Shown here: piece by piece, positions 8,294 through 15,660 of the stretch | Position numbering within the stretch: the first letter of the stretch is position 1 | Layout: every line of letters starts with the position of its first letter | NCBI GenBank assembly: GCA_037140375.1 | Contig: JBAXER010000030.1 | Span: 1 to 30,659, forward strand | Length of the DNA stretch: 30,659 nucleotides | Source of the DNA: WLMZ01 sp037140375 | GTDB lineage: Bacteria; Actinomycetota; Acidimicrobiia; Acidimicrobiales; Ilumatobacteraceae | Direction: 5' to 3' | Notes under the pieces: generated by a model | Databases searched by the model: none | Seen by the model: the letters and a program-made list of their open reading frames with translations, nothing else | What the model was told of the DNA's origin: nothing | Program-made: the position numbers and the translations under genes

Positions 8294-9084
8294 TGTCTGG
8301 CCCCTCTCTGTCGCCGTTGCGCCGCAACGCACGATTGATGGGCACCATCGCGAGCGTGCATGTCTACGACGATCTCGACGATGGTCAGGTCGATGACGCC
8401 GTGAGCGACGCACTTGCTGAACTCGAACGTCTTGAGCAGATGTTCAGCACGTTTCGAGCCGACAGCGTCATCAGCCAGGTCAACCGTGGCGAACTGAACG
8501 TGCTCGATGCGCCACATGAAGTGATCGAGGTGCTCGATGCATGCACGTGGCTCGAACACGCAAGTAACGGAGCGTTCAGCGCCCGACGCGAAGATGGCAG
8601 CATCGATCCAGCCGGGTTCGTGAAGGGATGGGCGTGTGAGCGCGGCGCTGCCCGGCTCGCCGCAAGCGGCCTCTCAAATTTCATGTTCACAATTGGCGGC
8701 GACTTGATGGTGCACGGTGAGCCAGCGCCTGGCCAGTTGTGGACGGTGGCGATTGCCGATCCCTTGCACCCCGATGTCGTGACACGTTCGATCGAAATCG
8801 CCGACGGTGCCGTCGCTACGTCGGGCACGAGCGAGCGCGGTAATCACATTCGTCTGGTTTCCGCCACCGACAATCGTTCGAACAGCGACAATGAGTCGCA
8901 ACTGCTGTCGTTCACCGTGGTCGGGCCGAGCCTCACGTGGGCCGACGCCTTTGCAACTGCTGCATTTGCGATGGGCCACAAAGGCCTCGAATGGGTGGCG
9001 CAGTTTGTTGGCTACGAAGCCATCGCCATCGATGCAAACGGCGGGGTCACCACTACGGCAGGCTTCACGCACTCCAGCGTGTAG
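8293..9084 (+). CDS. apbE: FAD:protein FMN transferase, ApbE-like
   Basis: This 263-residue ApbE family protein transfers FMN from FAD onto a threonine of a target flavoprotein, here almost certainly the product of the overlapping gene. Family motifs are RLMGTIASV (14-22), FSTFRADSVISQVNRG (51-66), DPAGFVKGWA (105-114), the IGGDLMVHG block (134-142) and ATSGTSERGNHI (175-186). The C-terminal magnesium region is ADAFATAAFAMG (217-228). It is shorter than typical ApbE (about 300-350), has no signal peptide or lipobox, and lacks the usual DPRTG after the conserved His185. It may therefore act in the cytoplasm. Family assignment is firm. Confidence 0.87.
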   Translation: MSGPSLSPLRRNARLMGTIASVHVYDDLDDGQVDDAVSDALAELERLEQMFSTFRADSVISQVNRGELNVLDAPHEVIEVLDACTWLEHASNGAFSARREDGSIDPAGFVKGWACERGAARLAASGLSNFMFTIGGDLMVHGEPAPGQLWTVAIADPLHPDVVTRSIEIADGAVATSGTSERGNHIRLVSATDNRSNSDNESQLLSFTVVGPSLTWADAFATAAFAMGHKGLEWVAQFVGYEAIAIDANGGVTTTAGFTHSSV

Positions 9085-9105
9085 GCGTAGTTGAGTGAAT
9101 GGTGT

Positions 9106-10683
9106 CTACTCGACCGAGAGTGACTTCAGAGTGAGCTTGGGCTCATCGGCGAGCAGGCGCTGCAAGCGATAGATGTTTTCGAACAGGGCCACCATCGAGC
9201 CATCGGCGCGTTGCAAGATGCGGATGCCGCCGATCTGACGCAAGCGGTCGGCGCTTTCTTCGTCGGTGCCGCGAATGGCTTGATACGGCGAACCGGTTAA
9301 CTCGACGGGAGCGTTGAACTCACTTTCGAGACGGTGCGCGAACACCTCGAACTGCAGTTGTCCAACGGCGGCCAGCACCAGTGCAGCGTCGCCCATGTCG
9401 GGGTCGCGAAGCACTTGCACAACGCCTTCTTCTTCGAGTACTTCGATGCCGCGGCGAAACTGTTTCACGCGGCTGGTGTCTTTTGGCCGGGCATTGGTGA
9501 ACAGTTCAGGTGCGAAGCGGGGGATGCCAGGAAATGTGACGGGCACGTCTTCGTACAGCGTGTCGCCCAGTTGCAATCCGTTGGCGTTCACCAATCCCAC
9601 GACATCTCCGGGATAGGCCTCTTCGACTGTGCTGCGCTCGGCACCGAACACGGTGGATGCGTACTTCGTTGCAAACGGCTTGCCGGTGCGAGCCACGGTC
9701 AAGTTCATGCCGCGATCGAAGCGGCCACTACAGATGCGCACGAACGCGATTCGGTCTCGGTGTGAACGGTCCATGTTGGCCTGCACCTTGAACACGAACG
9801 CCGAGCATGGCTCATCGATGGGTCGTGGCACGCCATTGACGTCGGGGCGTGCCGGGGGTGCTGGCACCAGTTCGACGACGGCATCGAGCAGGGCGCGCAC
9901 GCCGAAGTCGGTGAGTGCTGAACCGACGAACAACGGTGTGCTTTCGCCTGCGAGGAACGAGGGCATGTCGAGGTCGGCGCCCACTGCGTCGAGCAAGCCG
10001 ACGCCGTCGAGTGCGCGCTGCCACAGCACGCCTTCTTCAGCGGCTGCCTGCTCGAACGACATCTCTTCTTCGGGTGCGATGCGTGCGCCACGGGCCACGC
10101 GGGTGAATCGCGTGAACACCCTGCGCCGTCGATCGATGACGCCACGGAAGTCGCCCGCATCGCCCACTGGCCATGTGATGGGAGTGGGCCGCAGATTGAT
10201 CTTGGTTTCGATTTCGTCGAGTAGTTCGAGCGGATCAAGACCCGGGCGATCGAACTTGTTGAGAAAGGTGAGCACTGGCAGCTTGCGAGCGCGGCACACT
10301 TCGAACAGCTTCAGTGTTTGTGGCTCGATGCCCTTGGCCGAGTCGAGCACCATCACCACGGCATCGACCGCTGCAAGCACGCGATACGTGTCTTCGCTGA
10401 AGTCGCGGTGACCGGGGGTGTCGAGCAAGTTGATGACGCAGTCTTTGTATTCGAACTGCATAACCGCTGAGGTAATGGAGATGCCGCGCTTTTGTTCGAG
10501 CTCCATCCAGTCGCTGGTGGCGCTGCGGTTCTGTCCCTTGGCCTTTACGGATCCGGCCTCAACCACGGCTCCGGCGTACAGCAAGAACTTCTCGGTGAGC
10601 GTGGTCTTGCCAGCGTCGGGGTGGCTAATGATGGCAAACGTGCGACGCCGTTTTGCTTCGTCTTCTGGTCGAAAGTTGCTCAC
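9106..10683 (-). CDS. prfC: Peptide chain release factor 3
   Basis: This 525-residue translational GTPase recycles RF1/RF2 from terminated ribosomes. G1 is SHPDAGKTT (20-28), followed by SDWMELEQKRGISI (57-70, switch I), DTPGHRDF (88-95) and NKFDR (G4). The C-terminus has the RF3-specific FEVFAHRLESEF block. I chose GTG 10683 because GGAG lies 5 bases upstream and the protein then starts a few residues before AKRRRTFAIISHPDAGKT, as in E. coli RF3 (529 residues). A GTG at 10701 would add six residues but lacks that spacing. It is convergent with apbE, 21 bp between stops. Confidence 0.93.
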   Translation of the reverse strand: MSNFRPEDEAKRRRTFAIISHPDAGKTTLTEKFLLYAGAVVEAGSVKAKGQNRSATSDWMELEQKRGISITSAVMQFEYKDCVINLLDTPGHRDFSEDTYRVLAAVDAVVMVLDSAKGIEPQTLKLFEVCRARKLPVLTFLNKFDRPGLDPLELLDEIETKINLRPTPITWPVGDAGDFRGVIDRRRRVFTRFTRVARGARIAPEEEMSFEQAAAEEGVLWQRALDGVGLLDAVGADLDMPSFLAGESTPLFVGSALTDFGVRALLDAVVELVPAPPARPDVNGVPRPIDEPCSAFVFKVQANMDRSHRDRIAFVRICSGRFDRGMNLTVARTGKPFATKYASTVFGAERSTVEEAYPGDVVGLVNANGLQLGDTLYEDVPVTFPGIPRFAPELFTNARPKDTSRVKQFRRGIEVLEEEGVVQVLRDPDMGDAALVLAAVGQLQFEVFAHRLESEFNAPVELTGSPYQAIRGTDEESADRLRQIGGIRILQRADGSMVALFENIYRLQRLLADEPKLTLKSLSVE

Positions 10684-10753
10684 ATCATCTCCGGTCGCCA
10701 CACGCTATCGCCACGGCCAAGCGACTGGCCCGTGGTCACGCCCGTAGCGAGTG

Positions 10754-11413
10754 TCACCGAACGCCGTGGGCGATTTCGAGAATCTCAGCTGGCTCGGTGA
10801 CGATCCATTTCGCGCCGGCCTGCTCGAGCTCGTCTTCGGCCGAGTAACCCCAGCGAACACCTACGCAGGGGACCCCATGATCGAAGGCTCCCTCGACATC
10901 GTGATAGCGATCGCCAATCATCACCGGGCGACAAGGCGTGAGTTGTTCGAGCACGTAGCCCAGCACGAGGGTCTTGGTGGCACGGCTCATATCGAACGTG
11001 GCCCCACCGATGATCTCGAACCGCTCGGTGTAACCGAAGTACTCAAGAATTCGCCGAGCCGTGAGCTCGGGCTTCGACGTGGCGATGGCCAGCCGGAATC
11101 CGTCGCTCGCCAACGTGTTGAGCAGATGCTCGATGCCTGGGTACACGTAATTGGCGAAGGCGCCGATCTCCCAGTAGTGCTCGCGGTACGCAGCAAGTAG
11201 CGCTTCGATCTCGGCGAGGTTGAAACCTTCGGCCAGAAATGCGGTTTGCAGAGGTGGGCCGATGAAGCGCAAGAGGTTGGCTGGGGCGGTGAGCCCGGTT
11301 TCTTTGAATGCATGATCGAGTGAGGCCAAGATGCCCGGTGCCGAATCGGACACGGTGCCGTCGAGGTCGAAGATGACGGTGTCGAAGGGGGCTGTGGATG
11401 GTGGCGTGGTCAT
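10754..11413 (-). CDS. HAD-superfamily phosphatase (phosphoglycolate phosphatase-like)
   Basis: This 219-residue haloacid-dehalogenase hydrolase has motif I FDLDGT (15-20, nucleophile Asp16, acid/base Asp18), motif II ATSKPE, and motif IV IGDRYHDVEGA. Length and cap layout match Gph/PgmB-like phosphatases that remove phosphate from small metabolites such as 2-phosphoglycolate. The start is set at ATG 11413, four codons before the first proline-rich residues; an upstream in-frame ATG at 11512 would add 33 residues with no family resemblance. It lies 70 bp upstream of prfC on the same strand and may be co-transcribed. The substrate is not determinable. Confidence 0.82.
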   Translation of the reverse strand: MTTPPSTAPFDTVIFDLDGTVSDSAPGILASLDHAFKETGLTAPANLLRFIGPPLQTAFLAEGFNLAEIEALLAAYREHYWEIGAFANYVYPGIEHLLNTLASDGFRLAIATSKPELTARRILEYFGYTERFEIIGGATFDMSRATKTLVLGYVLEQLTPCRPVMIGDRYHDVEGAFDHGVPCVGVRWGYSAEDELEQAGAKWIVTEPAEILEIAHGVR

Positions 11414-11542
11414 GGTCGTCTCAGCTGGTTGTGTTGCCAGCGGCGCGAGGAAGTTAACGCACCACTGACTGACATCGTAAGGACGAAACGGCAGCACCCG
11501 ACAATCGACCAAGCAGAGCCGGTCGCCTTAGGCTGACAATTC

Positions 11543-12031
11543 ATGGAAATCAGACCGCTGCACCCCGATGACCTTGCCGCAGCGGTGGCGCTGAACAACG
11601 CGTCGATACCTGCGGTCAGCGAAGCCGATATGGCAAAGATGCAGGAGCTCGTTGCCGAGTCTCGGTTGTCGTTGGTGGCCGAAGAACACGGCGAAGTGCT
11701 GGGATTCTGTATCAACTTTGGGCCGGGTGCCCAATACGGCAGCGTCAACTATCAATGGTTTTGCGAGCGCTACGACGACTTCGTGTATCTCGACCGCATC
11801 GCCGTCGCCGAAACAGCGCGTAACCGTGGCATTGGTGCTGCGCTCTATGCGGCAGTAGAGCAACACATCGCCGGGGCTCCGTGGCTGCTGTGCGAGGTCA
11901 ACCTTCGGCCACGCAACGATGGGTCATTGCGGTTCCATCACCGCATCGGTTTTGTCGAGGTGGGCCAACAAGAGACCAACTACGGCATCCTTGTGAGCAT
12001 GCTCGCGAAGGACCTGCGCGACCAGAGTTAG
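11543..12031 (+). CDS. GNAT family N-acetyltransferase
   Basis: This 162-residue acetyl-CoA-dependent acyltransferase has the acetyl-CoA pyrophosphate loop in ARNRGIGAAL (92-101), preceded by the strand LDRIAVAE (83-90). The N-terminus MEIRPLHPDD is typical of the fold, and FHHRIGFVEVG near the C-terminus is the usual GNAT closing motif. The acceptor is unknown. It starts divergently from the HAD gene across a 129-bp gap in which no clear promoter was seen. Its TAG stop overlaps the TAA stop of the convergent nitrilase gene. Confidence 0.83.
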   Translation: MEIRPLHPDDLAAAVALNNASIPAVSEADMAKMQELVAESRLSLVAEEHGEVLGFCINFGPGAQYGSVNYQWFCERYDDFVYLDRIAVAETARNRGIGAALYAAVEQHIAGAPWLLCEVNLRPRNDGSLRFHHRIGFVEVGQQETNYGILVSMLAKDLRDQS

Positions 12032-12828
12032 AACGTGCGCCGGTCGCGCAGAAACTGAAACCGCTCGCGCGTTTGGGCAACGTGCCCCGCGCTGATGTCG
12101 GCAAGCAGAATCGACTCAGAGCGTGCCGCCGTCGCCAAGAGTTCGCCGAGCGGATCAACAATGCGACTGTCGCCGCTATAGGTGAGCCCGCCGCCCTCGC
12201 CCACGCGGTTGCAACCGATGACATAGGCCTGGTTCTCGATAGCCCGCGCCTGCAGCAGGGTTTGCCACGCCAAGCGACGTGCCTCGGGCCAGTTAGCCGG
12301 CACGAGATAGATGTCGGTCTGCTTGGCAAGTTGCCAGAACTCGTCGGCAAAACGCAGGTCGTAACACACCAATGGGCTGACCCGCAGACCTTCGATGTCG
12401 ATGGTGATCAGTTCGTGGCCCGCACGAAAGTGCTTGTCTTCGCCGCCGTAGGTAAACGGGTGAATCTTGCGATAGCGGTGCACCTCGCCCTGCGGGCCAG
12501 CGAGCACGAAGCTGTTGAACGGCCGCTGATCATCGGCGGGCGCGTCGAGCGGAATCTCGGGGCAACTACCAGCAACCCACAATCCATTGGCGCGAGCCTG
12601 ATCGATGATGAACTGCGACGAGGGCCCGCCTTCGGGTTCACCGATGGAACGATCGGTGACGAAGCCGGTGCTGAAGGTTTCGGTGAGCAACGCCAGTCGG
12701 GCGCCCGAACCGGCTGCCGACTTGATCATCGGTGCGATGTGCTCGAAGTTCGCGTCTCGGTCGGCCCACACAATGTCGTGCTGAATGGCGGCGACGCGCA
12801 CGCTTGATTTCGCTCTTGCGTCGCTCAT
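12028..12828 (-). CDS. Nitrilase-superfamily carbon-nitrogen hydrolase (omega-amidase-like)
   Basis: This 266-residue hydrolase has the complete Glu-Lys-Cys triad: Glu50 in LLTETF, Lys121 in YRKIHPF and Cys155 in PLVCYDLRF. The CYDLRF context matches omega-amidases and YafV-like enzymes, which hydrolyse alpha-ketoglutaramate or alpha-ketosuccinamate to the keto acid and ammonia. The start ATG overlaps the stop of the upstream aminotransferase (ATGA). That pairing fits the glutamine transaminase/omega-amidase route, where the transaminase makes the keto-amide. The pathway is inference; other amides are possible. Confidence 0.82.
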   Translation of the reverse strand: MSDARAKSSVRVAAIQHDIVWADRDANFEHIAPMIKSAAGSGARLALLTETFSTGFVTDRSIGEPEGGPSSQFIIDQARANGLWVAGSCPEIPLDAPADDQRPFNSFVLAGPQGEVHRYRKIHPFTYGGEDKHFRAGHELITIDIEGLRVSPLVCYDLRFADEFWQLAKQTDIYLVPANWPEARRLAWQTLLQARAIENQAYVIGCNRVGEGGGLTYSGDSRIVDPLGELLATAARSESILLADISAGHVAQTRERFQFLRDRRTF

Positions 12829-13997
12829 GATGCGAGGGTCTTGAGGCGTGATACGGCTTCGTCGAGTACTTCGAGTCGCTTGCTAAACGCGAACCTGACT
12901 AAATGTCGGCCTCGCCGCTGGTCGGTGTAAAAGACCTGATTGGGGATCGCGACCACGCTGCACAGCTTGGGCAGCTCGCGGCAAAACGCCATGCCGTCTC
13001 CGTCGGGGCGTAGGCCGCGAATGTCGACCGTAACGAAGTAGGTGCCTTGGGGCAGGTAGACCTCGAAGCCTGCTTCGGTGAGGCCCGCGCAGAGCCTGTC
13101 GCGCTTGGCCTGCAGATCGGCAGCGATGCCAGCGAAGAACTGGTCGGGCAAGCGCAGACCCACTGCGATCGCCGGCTGAAATGGGCCGCTGCTTACGAAC
13201 GTGAGGTATTGCTTCGCAGTGCGCGCCGCTGAGACCAACGCAGCGGGGCCGACAAGCCAGCCAACCTTCCACCCGGTGGTGTTAAAGGTCTTGCCGCCCG
13301 ACGACGCGGTGAGGGTACGTTCACGCATGCCGGGCAACGTGCTGAGCGGAATGTGCTCAAGTCCGTCGAACGTGAGGTGTTCGTACACCTCGTCGGTGAT
13401 CACGATGAGGTCGTGCTCAATCGCGATGTCGGCAATTGCTTGGAGCTCTTCGCGGTTGAAGACTTTGCCCGTTGGGTTATGCGGCGAGTTGACCAAGATG
13501 ATCTTCGTGCGAGGCGTGATCGCCGCGCGTACTTCGTCGATGTCGAAGCCATAGTTGGGTGGGCGCAACGTGATGGCTTTCACTTGTCCGCCGGCCATGG
13601 CGATGCACGCTTGATAGATGTCGAACATTGGCTCGAACGTGATGACTTCGTCGCCCGTGTCGAGCAGCGCCAACAACGCGCTGGCCAATCCCTCGCTTGA
13701 GCCAGCGGTGACCAACACCTCTGTTACGGGATCGAAGGTGAGTCCGTAGAAGCGTTGCTGGTGCTCGGCAATGGCTTCACGCAGCGACGGTACGCCGATG
13801 GCTGGTGGGTATTGGTTCTGGCCGTTGTTGATCGCATCGATCGCGGCATCGAGTACCTCGCGGGGTCCGTCGGTGTCGGGGAAACCCTGACCGAGGTTGA
13901 CCGAGTTGGTCGCCAACGCGAGCGCCGACATCTCGCCGAAGATGGTTGTTCCAAAGCCCTGCAGCTTCGAGGTGAGGTACGGCATGCGATCAGACAT
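12825..13997 (-). CDS. Class I PLP aminotransferase (DapC / methionine-glutamine transaminase type)
   Basis: This 390-residue fold-type I aminotransferase has LGQGFPD (35-41), NSPHNPTG (170-177, Asn174), ITDEVYEH (200-207, Asp202 and Tyr205 contact the cofactor), and SSGGKTFNTTGWKVGW with the Schiff-base Lys236. From memory it is close to mycobacterial Rv0858c, annotated DapC (N-succinyldiaminopimelate aminotransferase). The same subfamily also holds kynurenine/glutamine transaminase K and methionine aminotransferase YbdL. Overlap with an omega-amidase-like gene favours glutamine or methionine transamination here; lysine synthesis remains possible. The start is ATG 13997; an alternative ATG lies four codons in. 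Confidence 0.85.
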   Translation of the reverse strand: MSDRMPYLTSKLQGFGTTIFGEMSALALATNSVNLGQGFPDTDGPREVLDAAIDAINNGQNQYPPAIGVPSLREAIAEHQQRFYGLTFDPVTEVLVTAGSSEGLASALLALLDTGDEVITFEPMFDIYQACIAMAGGQVKAITLRPPNYGFDIDEVRAAITPRTKIILVNSPHNPTGKVFNREELQAIADIAIEHDLIVITDEVYEHLTFDGLEHIPLSTLPGMRERTLTASSGGKTFNTTGWKVGWLVGPAALVSAARTAKQYLTFVSSGPFQPAIAVGLRLPDQFFAGIAADLQAKRDRLCAGLTEAGFEVYLPQGTYFVTVDIRGLRPDGDGMAFCRELPKLCSVVAIPNQVFYTDQRRGRHLVRFAFSKRLEVLDEAVSRLKTLAS

Positions 13998-14029
13998 TGG
14001 CCTGATCGTAGAGCACCACGCAGCGGTGG

Positions 14030-14055
14030 GTGCAGGTGGTCAGTGCAGGTGGTCA
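14030..14055. repeat. 13-bp perfect tandem duplication at the 3' end of cdd
   Basis: GTGCAGGTGGTCA occurs twice in direct succession. Read on the minus strand, the first copy encodes the final DHLH of cytidine deaminase, and the second, shifted one base because 13 is not a multiple of three, supplies the TGA stop. Confidence 0.85.
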
Positions 14056-14438
14056 GGTCCGAACGAGTGTGGGAGCAGCTCGTCGAGTGTGTAGGTGGCG
14101 CGCACGCCAGTGAGGTCACACGAGTAGATGGGCGTGTTTGGTGCAGCGAACTCGCGGATGCGCTGACGACAGCCACCGCAGGGGGTGCCGGTGGGCTCAC
14201 CAGCGAACACGCTGAGAACGGCTGCGATCTCGCGTTCGCCGGCAGCCACCATCGCTCCGATTGCGTTTGCTTCGGCGCAAGCGCCTTGGGGGTACGCAGC
14301 GTTCTCAACGTTGCAACCGGCGAAGATGCTCCCTGACTTGGTGAGAATGGCAGTGCCAACGAAATAGTTCGAATAGGGCGCGTGAGCGTTCTTATGAACG
14401 GCCAAGGCTGCTGCGTGTAGTTCTGAGATTCGGTCCAC
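14040..14438 (-). CDS. cdd: Cytidine deaminase
   Basis: This 132-residue homotetrameric-type cytidine deaminase converts cytidine or deoxycytidine to uridine or deoxyuridine in pyrimidine salvage. Zinc motif 1 is CAEANAIG (54-61; Cys54 ligand, Glu56 proton shuttle) and motif 2 is PCGGCRQ (86-92; Cys87 and Cys90). FAGCNVENAAYPQG is the substrate-binding strand. The GTG start at 14438 has AGGG about 7-10 bases upstream. Length is normal. The extreme C-terminus has been reshaped by a 13-bp tandem duplication. It lies 24 bp from the thiolase gene and 42 bp from the aminotransferase on the same strand. Confidence 0.93.
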   Translation of the reverse strand: MDRISELHAAALAVHKNAHAPYSNYFVGTAILTKSGSIFAGCNVENAAYPQGACAEANAIGAMVAAGEREIAAVLSVFAGEPTGTPCGGCRQRIREFAAPNTPIYSCDLTGVRATYTLDELLPHSFGPDHLH

Positions 14439-14462
14439 ACGCAGACCCTAGTGCGCGAGTGC

Positions 14463-15659
14463 TCAGTCGAGTTCGGTGCCGAGGATGCTGATGAAGCTCA
14501 CCATCTCGCCTGGGTAGCCCCCGAGGTTGTGCGTGAGCGCGAGGTTGCGCTTGCCGTAGGTGCTGATGCGCCGCTCGAGAGGAGCCTCGCCGCGCAACTG
14601 CAGCCATGCTTCGTAGATCATGCGAAGTCCGCTGGCGCCAACGGGGTGGCCGAAGCTCTTGAGTCCGCCGTCGGGGTTCACTGGCAGATCGCCGTCGAGG
14701 TCGAATACCCCGTTATTGATTTCGCTCCACGCGGTGCCGCGTGGGCAAAAACCAAGGTCTTCCATCAGCACCAACTCGGTAGGAGTGAAGCAGTCGTGCA
14801 CTTCGGCCATGGCGAGTTGGTTGCGCGGGTCGGTGATGCCTGCTTGCGCGTACGCGTCGGCGGCGCACTGAACGATCTCGGGGAAGGTGGTGTAGTCGTA
14901 CGAAGGGTCCATCAGCCCACTGCCGTTGCCGGCCACCATGCTGAGCGCCTTGATGTACAACGGTTTGTCGGTGTACTTATGAGCGTCTTCGGCGCGAACC
15001 ACGATGGCCGCAGCCGAGCCATCGGCAACTCCTGCGCAGTCGAACACCGACAGGTCGCCCGCCACTGCTGGCATCGCACATAGTTGGTCGACGCTCATTT
15101 CTTTGCGGAACTGAGCGAGTGGGTTCTTCGCGCCGTTGGCGTGGTTCTTCGATGCGATGCGCGCCAGCACTCGTTTGAGGTCGGCGCGATCGACGCCGTA
15201 CTTTTGCGCGTAGGCGGGTGCCACCATCGAGAACATTGCCGCCGCAGTGAGCGTGCGAGCGGTGCCGTCGTTGGGCACCGGAAAGGCGTTGAGGCCTTGC
15301 ATGCCGCTGTCTTTTACCTTCTCGGCGCCGATAGCCATTGCGCTGTCATACGCGCCGCTAGCGACCGCATAACACGCTTGGCGCAGCGCCTCGGAGCCAG
15401 TGGCGCAGTAGTTCTCTACGCGCGTGACGGGCTTACCTTGCAGTTGCAGCGGGCGGGCTAAGGCAATACCGCTCATTGCTGATTGGGCGGTGCCGAGCCA
15501 GTAGGCGTCGATGTCTTGCTTGGCGATGCCGGCCGACTTGAACGCAAGGTCGCTGGATTCGATGAGCAGATCGTCGAGGCCCTTGTCCCAGTGCTCGGTG
15601 AACCGTGTGCAGCCCATGCCGATAATGGCGACCCGATTTTTGATGCCATGCGATGCCAT
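14463..15659 (-). CDS. SCPx-type thiolase / acetyl-CoA acetyltransferase
   Basis: This 398-residue thiolase-fold enzyme has the nucleophilic Cys85 in ENYCATGSEA and His338 in SFGHPVGASG. The C-terminal THNLGG (376-381) replaces the third catalytic CxG of classical thiolases, as in the SCP2/SCPx and Ltp groups. Such enzymes cleave 3-ketoacyl-CoA thiolytically, often with branched or steroid side-chain substrates, or act as retro-aldolases. The start ATG lies 1 bp after the upstream stop, so it is coupled to the HMG-CoA-synthase-like/DUF35 fusion. That pairing resembles complexes in which DUF35 tethers CoA intermediates between enzymes. The reaction direction is not known. Confidence 0.85.
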   Translation of the reverse strand: MASHGIKNRVAIIGMGCTRFTEHWDKGLDDLLIESSDLAFKSAGIAKQDIDAYWLGTAQSAMSGIALARPLQLQGKPVTRVENYCATGSEALRQACYAVASGAYDSAMAIGAEKVKDSGMQGLNAFPVPNDGTARTLTAAAMFSMVAPAYAQKYGVDRADLKRVLARIASKNHANGAKNPLAQFRKEMSVDQLCAMPAVAGDLSVFDCAGVADGSAAAIVVRAEDAHKYTDKPLYIKALSMVAGNGSGLMDPSYDYTTFPEIVQCAADAYAQAGITDPRNQLAMAEVHDCFTPTELVLMEDLGFCPRGTAWSEINNGVFDLDGDLPVNPDGGLKSFGHPVGASGLRMIYEAWLQLRGEAPLERRISTYGKRNLALTHNLGGYPGEMVSFISILGTELD

Positions 15660-15660
15660 C

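Noticed and set aside
11414..11512. An N-terminal extension of the HAD phosphatase to ATG 11512
   Set aside because: The 33 extra residues lack family resemblance, and the ATG at 11413 gives the standard length.
11881..12807. A 308-residue plus-strand open frame
   Set aside because: It lies antisense to the nitrilase, which has the full Glu-Lys-Cys triad.
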